Source of the DNA: Actinomycetes bacterium
Lineage (GTDB): Bacteria > Bacillota > Sulfobacillia > Sulfobacillales > JAIMBI01
Reading direction: 5' to 3'
Length of the DNA: 64,000 bases
NCBI GenBank assembly: GCA_023565505.1
Contig: JAIMBI010000013.1
Coordinates: 18,440 to 82,439, forward strand
A program made the position numbers and the translations under genes. Under the pieces are notes generated by a model. That model worked only from the letters and a program-made list of their open reading frames with translations. It did no database searches and had not been told where the DNA came from. Shown in pieces: positions 36,016-48,814 of the stretch (positions are counted from its first letter, which is position 1; each line of letters begins with the position of its first letter).

Positions 36016-36542
36016 AGGGGGATCGCGCCCCCGTCCTGTTCGTGTGCACCGGCAACACGTGCCGCAGTCCGTTGGCGGCGGCGCTGTGGACCCAGGTGGC
36101 CCCGGATTGGCCGGTGCTCTCCGCGGGCACCGACGCATGGCCCGGAGCCCCGGCGGCGGACGAGGCCCAGGAGGTGGCGCGCGAGTACGGCGCGGACCTG
36201 TCCGGCCACCGCGCGCGGCGCGTCAGGGACGTCACCGAGCCGGTGGGGCACGTGTTCACGATGACCCGGGCCCAGAAGCAGGCCGTGCTGGCCGAGCGCC
36301 CGGACTGGGCCGACCGGGTCTTCGTGTTGACGGAGGCGGCAGGCGAGGAGGGGGACATCCCGGATCCGTTCGGGGCCTCCGTGGCCGTGTACCGGGCCCT
36401 CGCCGAGCGGTTGGTGAACCTGGAGCGCAAGGTGTTCGAGCGCCTGGCGCGGGAGGCCGAAGGGCCCGAGGCATCCTCGGGGGAGGACGGTGCGCCGGAT
36501 GGGGCGGCGCCCCCCGAGGGCGGTCAGAACGAGGAGGCGTGA
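36012..36542 (+). CDS. ywlE: Low-molecular-weight protein phosphatase (YwlE-like)
   Basis: A 176-residue phosphatase. The P-loop C-T-G-N-T-C-R-S-P lies at residues ~11-19 and the general acid in D-I-P-D-P-F. In Bacillus the neighbour of sua5/ywlC is YwlE, a protein arginine phosphatase; the T in C-T-G-N-T, at the position selecting arginine over tyrosine, agrees. The last ~30 residues are a disordered acidic tail beyond the usual length. GTG 36012 has GGAGG seven bases upstream and overlaps the sua5 stop. Confidence 0.85.
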   Translation: MKGDRAPVLFVCTGNTCRSPLAAALWTQVAPDWPVLSAGTDAWPGAPAADEAQEVAREYGADLSGHRARRVRDVTEPVGHVFTMTRAQKQAVLAERPDWADRVFVLTEAAGEEGDIPDPFGASVAVYRALAERLVNLERKVFERLAREAEGPEASSGEDGAPDGAAPPEGGQNEEA

Positions 36543-36548
36543 CGAGGG

Positions 36549-36992
36549 ATGCGGATCGCGGTGGGGTGCGACCATGCCGGACTGTCCTTGAAGGAGCCGG
36601 TGGTCGCGTGGCTCGTGGAGCGGGGGTACGACGTGCACGACGTGGGGACCTTCGACACGGAGTCCTGCGACTATCCGGACTATGCGCTCAAGGTGGCGCA
36701 CGCCGTCGCCGGTGCCGAGGCGGAGTTCGGGCTGTTGTTCTGCGGGTCGGGGATCGGGATGGCGATCACCGCCAACAAGGTGCCGGGCATCCGCGCCGCC
36801 AACTGCCACGACGTGGTGGCCGCCCGGCTGGCGCGCCAGCACAACGACGCCAACGTCCTGACCCTGGGCGGGCGGTTCGTCGCGCCGGAGCTGGCGATCG
36901 AGGTGATTCAGACGTTCCTCGCGACGCCCTTCGAGGGGGGGCGCCACGTCGCGCGGATCGAGAAGATCCGGGACGCGGAGGGTCGGCACTGA
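36549..36992 (+). CDS. rpiB: Ribose-5-phosphate isomerase B
   Basis: A 147-residue RpiB. Motifs: G-C-D-H-A-G at the start, the catalytic Cys in L-L-F-C-G-S-G-I-G-M, N-K-V-P-G-I-R-A-A and H-N-D-A-N-V-L-T-L-G-G-R. It interconverts ribose 5-phosphate and ribulose 5-phosphate. It follows ywlE by six bases, the Bacillus order. Usually glyA or upp comes next, but here a hairpin and the convergent ftsX end the block. Confidence 0.94.
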   Translation: MRIAVGCDHAGLSLKEPVVAWLVERGYDVHDVGTFDTESCDYPDYALKVAHAVAGAEAEFGLLFCGSGIGMAITANKVPGIRAANCHDVVAARLARQHNDANVLTLGGRFVAPELAIEVIQTFLATPFEGGRHVARIEKIRDAEGRH

Positions 36993-37009
36993 GAGCCGAG
37001 GACACGGGG

Positions 37010-37039
37010 CGGGGCCGCCGGCAGAGGCCGGCGGCCCCG
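37010..37039. terminator. Hairpin between convergent rpiB and ftsX
   Basis: A perfect 13-bp stem CGGGGCCGCCGGC / GCCGGCGGCCCCG with a 4-nt loop and no T-tract on either strand. Best read as a bidirectional, possibly factor-assisted, terminator. Confidence 0.55.
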
Positions 37040-37077
37040 CGGGTCTGGTCGGGAGCGCGGGCGCCGCCCGCGGGCCT

Positions 37078-37974
37078 TCAGGCCGCGTCGGGGCGGTCGG
37101 CCCAAGGCCGGATGGCGGCGAGGGCGCCCAGGAGGGCGCAGCCCAGCCCGATGCCCACCGTCGCCCCCGCGGCCCGGATGAGGACGCCAGCGCCGAACTG
37201 CCAAGGGAGAAACGGCAGGAGCCGGGAGAGGGTCGTCCCCAACGCCGCGCCGCCGCCCAGCAGGAGCGCTCCGGCCGCCAGCCCGCCGACGCCGCCGAGC
37301 AAGAGGCTCTCCAGCAGGAATGGCAGGGCCACGAAGAGCGGTCCGGCCCCGAGCCAGCGTAGGGTGGCCATCTCGTGGCGCCGGGCCCACAGGCTGAGCC
37401 GGGTGACGTGGGCCACGACCACGGTCGCGACCGCCAACGCCGCCGCGATGAGGGCCCAGCCGGCCCCCTGGGCCACGCGGATCAACGCCTGAAGGCGGCG
37501 CAGGACGGCGGCGCTGTCCTGCACCCACTCGACGCCCGGCAGGCGGCGGGCCGCCTCGGCCACGGCGGGCCCGCGATCGGGCCGGACGGTGACGGCCAGG
37601 TAGGGGTCGAAGGGGTTATGTCCGTCCAACTGGCGCAGGATGGGTGCGTCGGGCCCCAGCACGGCGCGCATCTGGACCAGGGCGGTGCCGGCGTCGACGT
37701 AGCGCACCGCGGCCACCCCGGGCACCCGGGCCAGGTCGGCCTCCGCCGCGGCGACGGCGGTGGGCGGCGTCGACGGTCGGAGGTAGGCGGTGATCTCGGC
37801 CCGGGAACGGGCCAGTGCGGCCACGGCCGCGAGATTGGCGCGGCCGACGAGCGCGCCGCCCACCAGGGCCAACACGAGCCCGAGCGCAAGCACCGAGCCG
37901 GTGTACAGCCGGCGGTTCAGCCAGAGGGTGGCCGTGGCCTGGCGGAGGAACGCCCGGAGCGCGTCGGCGGTCAT
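37078..37974 (-). CDS. ftsX: Cell-division ABC permease FtsX
   Basis: A 298-residue protein. One membrane helix at about 24-45, an extracytoplasmic domain (V-P-G-V-A-A-V-R-Y-V-D and the P-F-D-P-Y-L-A-V-T-V strand typical of FtsX), then three helices between about 170 and 290. FtsX is not a transporter; with FtsE it transmits ATP-driven movement to cell-wall hydrolases outside. It lies four bases after ftsE, and its ribosome site is the GAAGGGAAG at the ftsE end. Confidence 0.9.
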   Translation of the reverse strand: MTADALRAFLRQATATLWLNRRLYTGSVLALGLVLALVGGALVGRANLAAVAALARSRAEITAYLRPSTPPTAVAAAEADLARVPGVAAVRYVDAGTALVQMRAVLGPDAPILRQLDGHNPFDPYLAVTVRPDRGPAVAEAARRLPGVEWVQDSAAVLRRLQALIRVAQGAGWALIAAALAVATVVVAHVTRLSLWARRHEMATLRWLGAGPLFVALPFLLESLLLGGVGGLAAGALLLGGGAALGTTLSRLLPFLPWQFGAGVLIRAAGATVGIGLGCALLGALAAIRPWADRPDAA

Positions 37975-37978
37975 GGCG

Positions 37979-38695
<717 letters not shown>

Positions 38696-38744
38696 GTTTC
38701 ACCCCGTCCTTTCACCCCGGCTAGCCTCTTGGCCGACGCGTCGC

Positions 38745-39872
38745 CTAACCGGCGGGCGACTCGACGGTGACCGTGAGCTGTCCCGGTTGCGCGGCGACGC
38801 CCGTGATGGTCAGGCCGGCGAGGACCGGCGCCAGGTCGACGCGGAGCGCCCCGGCGTCGGGGCCGAGCAGGTCCGGCGGCACCACGAGCCCGGCGAACCG
38901 GACCGTCTCGAAGCGGAACGCGACGGCCGTCGGCCCGGCGATCGCGAAGCGGCCCGTGATGGCCAGGTCGCCGGCGGGGACCCGGAGGACGTCCCCGTCC
39001 GGCCCGAACGTGAACGTCAGCCCGTCGAGGCCGGGCGTCGCGGCCAGCCATTGGTCGAGCCCGGTCTCCGGGACGGTCACCCTCAGCGGTCCGCCCGGCC
39101 CGCCCGCCACGGTGGCCGGGAACGTGGCCGGTGCCGCGGCCAGGGCGTCGTCGAAGGCGGCCTGCCACGCGGCCAGACTCGGCGTGAAGAAGGCCTTCCA
39201 GGTGGTCTCCACGCGGGTCAGGGTGGCCTCGTCGGACGCCGCCTCGCTGCCCAGCGCGGCCAGCGTCGCCTGAAGCGCCGCGGTCTGTCGGCCCAGGGAG
39301 CCGCTCACGGCCGCCAGGCGGCGCTCCTGCCGACGGAGGCTTGCGGTCACGTCGGCCTCGCGGCGGACCAGGGTCGCCAGATCCGCCCGGTCTCGTTCGA
39401 GGGACCGGAGCCGGCCGTCCAGACGGTGGAGCGTCGCCGCCACCGCGTCTGCCCGGTGCAGGAAGCCGGGCCAGCTTTGCGCCGACAGCAGGACGCCGAG
39501 GAAGGAGGTCGCACCCAGGAACTCCACCGTGCGGAGCAGCACGGTGGCCCGGGCGATGTCCCGCCGGCGGGCGTCGCCGAGGGCGGTCAGGCGCCCCCGG
39601 ACGGCGGCCAGGGCCGCCTGCTGGCGGGCCAGCCGGTCCGCGACCCGGCGCCGGGCGGCCTCGGTCCGGGCCAGGGCGGCCTCTTCGGCCCACAAGCGGC
39701 TCAGGGCCGCGCGTTGGTCGGTTTGAAGCCGGTCCAGGGCCTGGGCCGCCGCCTGCCACGCGGCGGCGTACGACGCCCAGGACGGTGCGGACGCCGGCTG
39801 GGCGGCGGCCGGGGCGCCGCCCAGGGCGACGAGGGCCAGGACGCTAAGACCGGCCGCGTACCACCGGCGCAA
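38745..39872 (-). CDS. Secreted coiled-coil protein, probable FtsEX partner (CwlO/PcsB-like coil)
   Basis: A 375-residue exported protein. TTG 39872 with GGAGGAGG nine bases upstream gives a clear signal peptide (R-R-W-Y, a hydrophobic core, A-P-A-A-A-Q). Residues ~35-225 form two long coiled coils joined by the hinge L-G-V-L-L-S-A-Q-S-W-P-G-F-L, which matches the hinge of CwlO, PcsB and EnvC. The C-terminal ~130 residues lack NlpC/P60, CHAP or LytM motifs; instead they are beta-rich and resemble the LmeA/DUF2993-like protein encoded at 60,542. It lies directly upstream of ftsE-ftsX, so it probably receives the FtsX signal but is not itself a hydrolase. Confidence 0.72.
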   Translation of the reverse strand: MRRWYAAGLSVLALVALGGAPAAAQPASAPSWASYAAAWQAAAQALDRLQTDQRAALSRLWAEEAALARTEAARRRVADRLARQQAALAAVRGRLTALGDARRRDIARATVLLRTVEFLGATSFLGVLLSAQSWPGFLHRADAVAATLHRLDGRLRSLERDRADLATLVRREADVTASLRRQERRLAAVSGSLGRQTAALQATLAALGSEAASDEATLTRVETTWKAFFTPSLAAWQAAFDDALAAAPATFPATVAGGPGGPLRVTVPETGLDQWLAATPGLDGLTFTFGPDGDVLRVPAGDLAITGRFAIAGPTAVAFRFETVRFAGLVVPPDLLGPDAGALRVDLAPVLAGLTITGVAAQPGQLTVTVESPAG

Positions 39873-40048
39873 GGACGGCCACCTCCTCCGGGGATCGCGA
39901 CGGCGGCGGGGAGAGCCGTCCCCGTCCGCCCGGGGAGCCGGCCCCTTCCCGACGGCCGTCGTCGGCACGTCGACGCACGTATTCGACAAGGCCGAGCCGT
40001 CTTCCTGGATGGATCTGTCGGGCGGATGCGACAGGCGCCGCGTATGCG

Positions 40049-40085
40049 AAAAAGGAAGCCGGCCCGCGCGTCTTCGGGGGCCGGC
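40049..40085 (-). terminator. Intrinsic terminator/attenuator upstream of the coiled-coil gene
   Basis: Read on the minus strand: GCCGGCCC, a 12-nt loop, GGGCCGGC, then TTCCTTTTT. It ends about 177 bases before the TTG start and points toward it, so it either stops antisense transcription from the decayed insertion element or attenuates the ftsEX transcript. The rest of the 294-base gap (39873-40166) shows no gene. Confidence 0.5.
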
Positions 40086-40166
40086 GAGGGGTAGGCATCT
40101 GCTGCGTGTCAAATGGATAACCCAGGAAGTTGACGGCAATTTATCTGCACTACATGAATGCTCTAC

Positions 40167-40730
40167 ATGAAACTGTCTGACTGGGCGCGTGCCAACGGGA
40201 TCTCCTACCAAGACGGCGAAGAAGGGCCAACTACCCGTTCCAGCGCGCCAGCTGCCGTCGGGCGCCATCCTGGTCGAGGGGCCCGCGCGACAGGAGGCGG
40301 GAGTCGTGTTGTACGCGTGGGTGTCGTCGGCGGACCAGCGGGCTGATCTCGATTGGCCAGTGGCGCGTCTCGCCGCGTTCGCGGCCGAACGGGGCCTCCG
40401 GGTTGCCCAGGTAGTCGCCGAGGTCGGGAGCGGCCTGAACGGCCACCGGAAGGGACTTCTGGCCGTTTTGCGCTCGCCCGAGTAAGGCGCCCGCGTCGTC
40501 GAACACCGGGACCGCCTGGCGCGGTTCGGGACGGAGTACATTGAGGCGCGCAGGCCGCCTCGGGGTGCCGCCTCCTCGTGATGGAGCCCGATAAGGTGCG
40601 TGAGGATCTCGTGCCGGACATGGTCGACATGCTAACCAGTTTCTGCGCCCGACTGTACGGACGCCGCTCCGCCCGGCGTCGGGCGGAGCGGGCCCTCCGC
40701 TGCGCCCAAGAGGAGGCCCCCGCCGCATGA
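40167..40730 (+). pseudogene. Decayed IS607-type serine recombinase TnpA
   Basis: Fragments of one protein lie in several frames. They are the MerR-like start M-K-L-S-D-W-A-R-A-N-G-I-S-Y-Q; L-P-S-G-A-I-L-V-E then V-V-L-Y-A-W-V-S-S-A-D-Q, where Arg of the usual Y-A-R-V-S is now Trp (frame ending at TAA near 40485); V-E-H-R-D-R-L-A-R-F-G-T-E-Y beyond the stop; and D-M-V-D-M-L-T-S-F-C-A-R-L-Y-G-R-R as the C-terminus. At least two frameshifts, one stop and loss of the catalytic-loop Arg show it is dead. The final frame ends ATGA into tnpB. Confidence 0.7.
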
Positions 40731-41545
40731 AGACCCATCAAGCGCGTTCCGTCTCGCCCTGGATCCGTCGCTCCGGGTGGAGCGGGCCCTGGCCTCGCAT
40801 GTGGGGGCGCCGCGCTTCGCCTTCAAATGGGGCTTGGCGCTGGTCAAGGAGCGCCTGGACGCCCGCCGGCGGGGCGAAGCCGTGGAGGTCCCTGGACCTT
40901 GCCTGCGTTGCGCAAAGAGTGGAACCGGGCCAAGGCGGCTGCGGCCCCATGGTGGCGGGAGAACTCGACGGAGGCCTACTCCTCTGGGCTTGCAAGCCTC
41001 GCGGAGGCCCTCCGGAACCGGTCCGACAGCCAGAAGGGGCGGCGTAATGATCCGGGCAGGGCGACGTGGCTCTGGTCGACCACCCGGATGGCGCCGGTCG
41101 TGAAGCCACCGACTCCCGTGCGGAACCGGCGGCTGGCCCGGGCGGCGGCGGACGCCGCGATGGCGGAGATCCGCCGCCAGCTGGCTTACAAGACCGTCTG
41201 GTCCGGCTCCCGCCGCGTCGAGGCGGACCCGTTGTACCCGAGCAGCAAGCGGTGCTCCCGCTGCGGGGCAGCGAAGTCCGCCCTGCCGCTCTGGGGGAGC
41301 GGACGTTCCGATACGCCGCCGGCGGCCTGGTCCTGGACCGTGACGCGAACGCGGCGCGTAACGTCGTGGCCCTTGCGGCCGCCGTCACCGGGAATGGCCC
41401 GGAGACGCAAAACGCCCGCGGACGGGATGTAAGCCCCCCGGCCGGCGGGCGGAGGAAGCGGGAAGCCGGCGGGGCCTCCGCCCGGAAGACCGGCGCCTCC
41501 ATGCGGCAACGGATGGATGCTGGGAAGAGATTTCTATATTCCTAG
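40727..41545 (+). pseudogene. Decayed and internally deleted TnpB (RNA-guided nuclease family)
   Basis: Starts four bases inside the tnpA end, the normal IS607 layout. Recognisable pieces in shifting frames are F-K-W-G-L-A-L-V-K-E-R and W-T-L-P-A-L-R-K-E-W-N from the N-terminal part, then A-D-P-L-Y-P-S-S-K-R-C-S-R-C-G (zinc finger, one Cys pair) and L-D-R-D-A-N-A-A-R-N-V, the RuvC-III Asp motif. The central ~150-200 residues containing the first catalytic Asp and Glu are missing, and three or more frame changes occur. It cannot encode an active nuclease. The right end of the element must lie near 41,550. Confidence 0.68.
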
Positions 41546-41646
41546 CAACGGGCGCAGGGGAGCGTCGCGTCCCCGCGGCCGGCCCGCCGACACGCCCGGG
41601 TCGGGGCGTAACGGCCGGCATCCAGGATCCGCCGGCGGCGCGGCTA

Positions 41647-41675
41647 TTGTGGTCATCCTGGGGCTTGGCTATAAT
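41647..41675 (+). promoter_or_regulatory. Strong promoter of the ATP synthase operon
   Basis: TTGTGG (41647-41652), 17 bases, TATAAT (41670-41675): a consensus -10. Transcription should start near 41,682, leaving a leader of about 118 nt. The gap 41546-41799 otherwise holds only leader RNA. Confidence 0.65.
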
Positions 41676-41751
41676 GGTTCGGGACTGCGGCCCGAAGGCC
41701 GTAAGCCATCACCATCGCTGAACCGAGGGCCCACCGTCGTCCTTGCCGAGG

Positions 41752-41769
41752 ACCCCGATGGGGTTTTTT
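41752..41769 (+). terminator. Short hairpin with T6 in the atp leader (possible attenuator)
   Basis: ACCCC-GAT-GGGGT followed by five further T. It lies ~75 bases after the promoter and ~30 before the first start codon. An upstream stem GTCCT/AGGAC shares its AC with this hairpin, so the two could be alternatives. The stem is only 5 bp, hence modest confidence. Confidence 0.35.
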
Positions 41770-41799
41770 GTGCGGGCGGCGCGGTGAAAGGAGTCCGCC

Positions 41800-42012
41800 G
41801 TGGCGAAGGATAGCGGCGAGAACAAGCTGGCCCGCTGGGGACGCGCCGCATCGGCCGGCGGTCAGATGGTGATGGTGTTCCTGATGGCGTTCTTCGGCGG
41901 CCGATGGGCCGACAGCGCCTGGCACACGGAGCCTGTTTTCACCGTCGTCGGCATTTTCGTCGGGTTCGGGGTGGGATTGCTGTCCGCCTACCGCACCATG
42001 AGCCGTCCATGA
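41800..42012 (+). CDS. AtpZ/AtpI-family small membrane protein
   Basis: A 70-residue protein with two membrane helices (about 20-36 and 46-66) and G-R-W-A-D between them, as in the F1Fo-associated AtpZ family (PF09527-like). Members are proposed to aid Mg2+ supply or c-ring assembly. GTG 41800 follows AAAGGAG at seven bases. First gene of the operon, overlapping the next by four bases. Confidence 0.75.
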   Translation: MAKDSGENKLARWGRAASAGGQMVMVFLMAFFGGRWADSAWHTEPVFTVVGIFVGFGVGLLSAYRTMSRP

Positions 42013-42416
42013 CACGGTTCGAGGCGGCCACGAGGACGGCGCACGCGGTCACCTACGCCGTCGGGGCCCTCGCCCTCGCCGCCACGCTGGTCCCGGCGTG
42101 GCGCGTGGTCGCCCTGGACGGGATGGTGGGGCTCCTGGTGGGCCTCCTCAACCTGAGGATGCTGGCCTCGGCGCTTCGGCGGGGCCTCCGCCTGGGCGGC
42201 GGCCGGGGCAAGGCGGCCCTCTCGGTGTCGGGGGTGATCCGGCTGACGGCGGTCCTGGCCCTCCTGGCCTGGGTGCTCTCGCGGCATCCGGCGGCGGCCG
42301 GGGCGTGGTGGCTCGTGGCCGGGGTGTTCCTGCCCGAGGTCGTGTGGACGGCCCGCATGGTCCGGGGCCGGGAGCCGTACGACGTCGGCGCGGGCGAGAA
42401 AGGGGATTCGGCGTGA
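42009..42416 (+). CDS. atpI: ATP synthase subunit I
   Basis: A 135-residue protein with four hydrophobic helices. Position, size and the G-L-L-V-G-L-L-N-L-R-M-L pattern fit the AtpI family (PF03899-like), assembly factors of the Fo ring. Starts at ATG 42009 inside the previous gene and its TGA overlaps the GTG of atpB. The sequence is poorly conserved, so context carries most of the weight. Confidence 0.72.
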   Translation: MTRFEAATRTAHAVTYAVGALALAATLVPAWRVVALDGMVGLLVGLLNLRMLASALRRGLRLGGGRGKAALSVSGVIRLTAVLALLAWVLSRHPAAAGAWWLVAGVFLPEVVWTARMVRGREPYDVGAGEKGDSA

Positions 42417-43078
42417 CCTTCCAGCTGACCGCCATCGACTGGTCGCTCTTCGCGTACGTGTGGATCAGCGTCGTCCTGACCGGCGTCATCCTCTATCTGC
42501 TGTCCCGCAGGGTTTCCGCCGGCGTGCCGACCATCGGTCAGAGCCTGCTCGAGGTCGTGTTCGACTTCATCGGCGGACTGGCGCGCAGTTCGATGGCGAT
42601 CGACCAGGACCCCTTCTTCCTCCAACTCCTCGTCACGCTGTTCCTGTTCCTGCTGGTGGCGAACTTCCAGGGCATGATCCCGGGACTGCACTCGCCCACG
42701 GCGAACCTCAACGTCACCCTGGCGATGGCGCTGGGCGTGTTCGTCCTCACGTGGGTGTACGGGTTCGCCCACCGGGGGATCCGGTACTTCGAGCACTGGC
42801 TCCATCCCGGCGGGGGCATCGGGGTCGCCATGAGCCTCATCAACGTGATCGAGGACTTCTCGAAGCCGCTGACGCTCGCCTTCCGGTTGTTCGGCAACAT
42901 CCTGGTGGGCGAGATTTTTATGGGGATCATCGCTGGCTTCGGGATCTACTTCTTCACCGGCGGATTCTTGGCGGCGCTGTTCTGGTGGGGATTCACAGCG
43001 TTCGTCAACGTGGTCCAGGCCTTCATCTTCATGATCCTCACCCTGTCCTACGTGGCCCAGACTCAGGCCGAACATTAA
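42413..43078 (+). CDS. atpB: ATP synthase Fo subunit a
   Basis: A 221-residue Fo subunit a with five or six membrane helices. The essential Arg lies in [12 protein letters not shown], followed by the conserved ending [12 protein letters not shown]. It forms the two half-channels for protons (or Na+). GTG 42413 overlaps the atpI stop and has AAAGGGGA upstream. Confidence 0.95.
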   Translation: MTFQLTAIDWSLFAYVWISVVLTGVILYLLSRRVSAGVPTIGQSLLEVVFDFIGGLARSSMAIDQDPFFLQLLVTLFLFLLVANFQGMIPGLHSPTANLNVTLAMALGVFVLTWVYGFAHRGIRYFEHWLHPGGGIGVAMSLINVIEDFSKPLTLAFRLFGNILVGEIFMGIIAGFGIYFFTGGFLAALFWWGFTAFVNVVQAFIFMILTLSYVAQTQAEH

Positions 43079-43097
43079 CGGGAGGTGCCTCTCAGCA

Positions 43098-43331
43098 ATG
43101 GCATTGGATTTGACGTCGTCGCGGGCCCTCGGTGACGCGATCGGGTTCGGCGTCGCGGTTGCCGGCGGCGCGATCGGTGACGGTCTCGTGTTCAGCCGCC
43201 TCGTCGAAGGCGTGGCGCGGCAACCGGAGGCCCAGGGCCGGTTGATGTCCCTGGCCTTCATCGGGGTCGGTATCGTGGAGGCGCTCCCGATCATCAGCCT
43301 GGTGCTATTCCTGATTCACCTGATCGGCTAG
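43098..43331 (+). CDS. atpE: ATP synthase Fo subunit c
   Basis: A 77-residue hairpin of two helices. The cytoplasmic loop is A-R-Q-P-E, and the ion-binding Glu lies in [11 protein letters not shown] in the second helix. No extra Na+-ligand motif (Gln in helix 1, Ser/Thr after Glu) is obvious, favouring proton coupling. Helix 1 reads G-G-A-I-G-D-G, with an Asp where many c subunits have Ala or Gly. ATG follows GGGAGGTG. Confidence 0.95.
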   Translation: MALDLTSSRALGDAIGFGVAVAGGAIGDGLVFSRLVEGVARQPEAQGRLMSLAFIGVGIVEALPIISLVLFLIHLIG

Positions 43332-43356
43332 GCCGGGACGGGAGGAGGATCCCGAC

Positions 43357-43848
43357 ATGCAGATCAGCTTGAGCCTGCTCAACATGCTGAACGCGCTGAT
43401 CGCGGTGATCCTGCTGTTCCTGTTCCTCCGGCGGTTCGTCTTCCCGCCGGTGCTGAAGGCGATGCAGGAACGGCAGGCCCGCATCCAGGGCGACCTGGAG
43501 GCGGCCGAGGCCCAGCGGCGCGAGGCGGAGAAGCTCCGCCAGGATCTCGAGCAGCAGCTCAAAGAGGTGCGGCAGAAGGCGGAAGCGGCCCTGGCGCGGG
43601 CGCTCCGGGATGCCGAAGAGGAATCCCAGCAGATCCTGGAGCGGGCCCGGGCGGAGGCCCGCCGCATCATCGCCGACGCCGAGACCGAGATCCAGGCCGA
43701 GCGCGAGCGGGCGCTGGAAGCGGTCAAGCGGCAGGTCGCCGACCTGGCCGTGGAGATCGCCGAACGGGTCCTCGCCGAACGGCTCTCGGCCGAGCAGGAC
43801 CGGCGGCTCTTCGAACAGTTCGTCGAGCAGCTGGGGACGCCGTCATGA
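43357..43848 (+). CDS. atpF: ATP synthase Fo subunit b
   Basis: A 163-residue peripheral-stalk protein: one N-terminal membrane helix (about 5-25, ending R-R-F-V-F-P-P-V) then a continuous charged helix rich in Glu, Arg and Gln that dimerises. Normal length and place between atpE and atpH. Its stop overlaps the atpH start (ATGA). ATG follows GGAGGA. Confidence 0.94.
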   Translation: MQISLSLLNMLNALIAVILLFLFLRRFVFPPVLKAMQERQARIQGDLEAAEAQRREAEKLRQDLEQQLKEVRQKAEAALARALRDAEEESQQILERARAEARRIIADAETEIQAERERALEAVKRQVADLAVEIAERVLAERLSAEQDRRLFEQFVEQLGTPS

Positions 43849-44379
43849 GGTGGGATGCGGTTGCCCGGCGCTACGCACGGGCATTTCTGGAGGCGGTGCC
43901 GCCCGAACGGCGCCAGGCCGAGGACGAGGCCCTGGCGCAGGCGGCGCGCGAACTGATGGAACCGCCGCTCGGGCCGGTGCTGCGGCATCCCGGGATCCCG
44001 GCGCGGGCCAAGCGGCAGCTCTTGGACGCGGCGTACGACGGATCCCCGTGGGTGAAAAACCTCCTCGCCGTCCTGGTGGACCACGGCCGCGAGCGGCTTT
44101 TGCCCCAGGTGGCGGAGCAGTACCATGCGGTGCTGCTCGAGGCCTCGGGGCGGGTGGCGGCGACGGTGCGGACGGCGCGGGACCTGGACGAGGGGCGGCG
44201 GCAGCGACTGGTCCGCCGGCTGTCCGAGGTGCTCGGCCGGGAGGTGGACGCCACCTTCGAGGTGGATCCGGCCCTGCTCGGGGGCGTGGAAGTGCGATTC
44301 GGGGATCATCTGTGGGACGGCACGGTCAAAGGGCGGTTGATGCGCCTTAGGCGAGCCCTCAGAGACGAGGTGAGGATTG

Positions 44380-44390
<11 letters not shown>
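43845..44390 (+). CDS. atpH: ATP synthase F1 subunit delta
   Basis: A 181-residue protein. It starts [13 protein letters not shown], the conserved OSCP/delta opening, and ends with the beta-rich [14 protein letters not shown] region. It links the b dimer to the top of F1. Its 3' end overlaps atpA by 11 bases. Confidence 0.94.
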
Positions 44391-48198
<3,808 letters not shown>

Positions 48199-48216
48199 CG
48201 GGGGAGGGCGAACCGC

Positions 48217-48627
48217 GTGGCCGAGTATCCCCTGACGGTGGTGACACCGGAGCGGACGGTCTTCGAGGGGCCGGTGAGCGAGATCATCGTGCGGGGCATC
48301 GACGGGGAGCTGGGGATCCTGGCGCACCACATCCCGCTCATCACCGCCCTGAAGCCCTGCGTGCTGCGGGTCGTGGAAGGCAACGGCAGCCGGTGGCACT
48401 TGGCCATCGGCGGCGGGTTCCTGGAAGTCGGACCCCACGGGACGGTGGTGCTTGCCGACACGGCGGAGCGCCCGGAGGAAATCGACGTGCGACGGGCGGA
48501 GGAAGCGCGCCAACGGGCGCTGGGGCGGCTGGAGAAGCCGGGCCCGGACGTCGACGTGGAACGGGCCAAGGCCGCCCTGGCCCGGGCGGAGGCCCGCCTG
48601 CAGGCGGCCGCCGAACATCGCGACTGA
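48217..48627 (+). CDS. atpC: ATP synthase F1 subunit epsilon
   Basis: A 136-residue epsilon: N-terminal beta-sandwich (V-V-T-P-E-R-T-V-F-E-G, G-E-L-G-I-L-A-H-H-I-P) and a C-terminal two-helix hairpin rich in Ala and Arg that can inhibit ATP hydrolysis. GTG 48217 follows GGGGAGGG. Last gene of the operon. Confidence 0.95.
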   Translation: MAEYPLTVVTPERTVFEGPVSEIIVRGIDGELGILAHHIPLITALKPCVLRVVEGNGSRWHLAIGGGFLEVGPHGTVVLADTAERPEEIDVRRAEEARQRALGRLEKPGPDVDVERAKAALARAEARLQAAAEHRD

Positions 48628-48640
48628 CCGAGAGACGGCC

Positions 48641-48677
48641 GGGGAGCCCGCAACGCAGCGGGCTCCCCTCTTTTTTT
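48641..48677 (+). terminator. Intrinsic terminator of the atp operon
   Basis: GGGGAGCCCGC, 6-nt loop, GCGGGCTCCCC, then TCTTTTTTT. A perfect 11-bp stem and long T-tract, 14 bases after the atpC stop. Confidence 0.92.
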
Positions 48678-48814
48678 GTTGGAGGCCTTGGCCCATGCCC
48701 GCTGGGCGGCCCGACGGCGGTTCTCAACCGGAGCCGGGTCGCGTAGCGTACCCCGGGTGAATGGCGACGCGCCCGAGGTGGAATACTTTCCCAAAACCCG
48801 ACCGGAGGACACCG

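Noticed and set aside
32335..36138. A 1267-codon minus-strand open frame
   Set aside because: Antisense to prfA, prmC, the transporter, sua5 and ywlE, all of which have clear family motifs and ribosome sites.
40120..40166. Promoter TTGACG...CATGAA at the left end of the IS607 remnant
   Set aside because: The -10 match is poor and the gene it would serve is dead.
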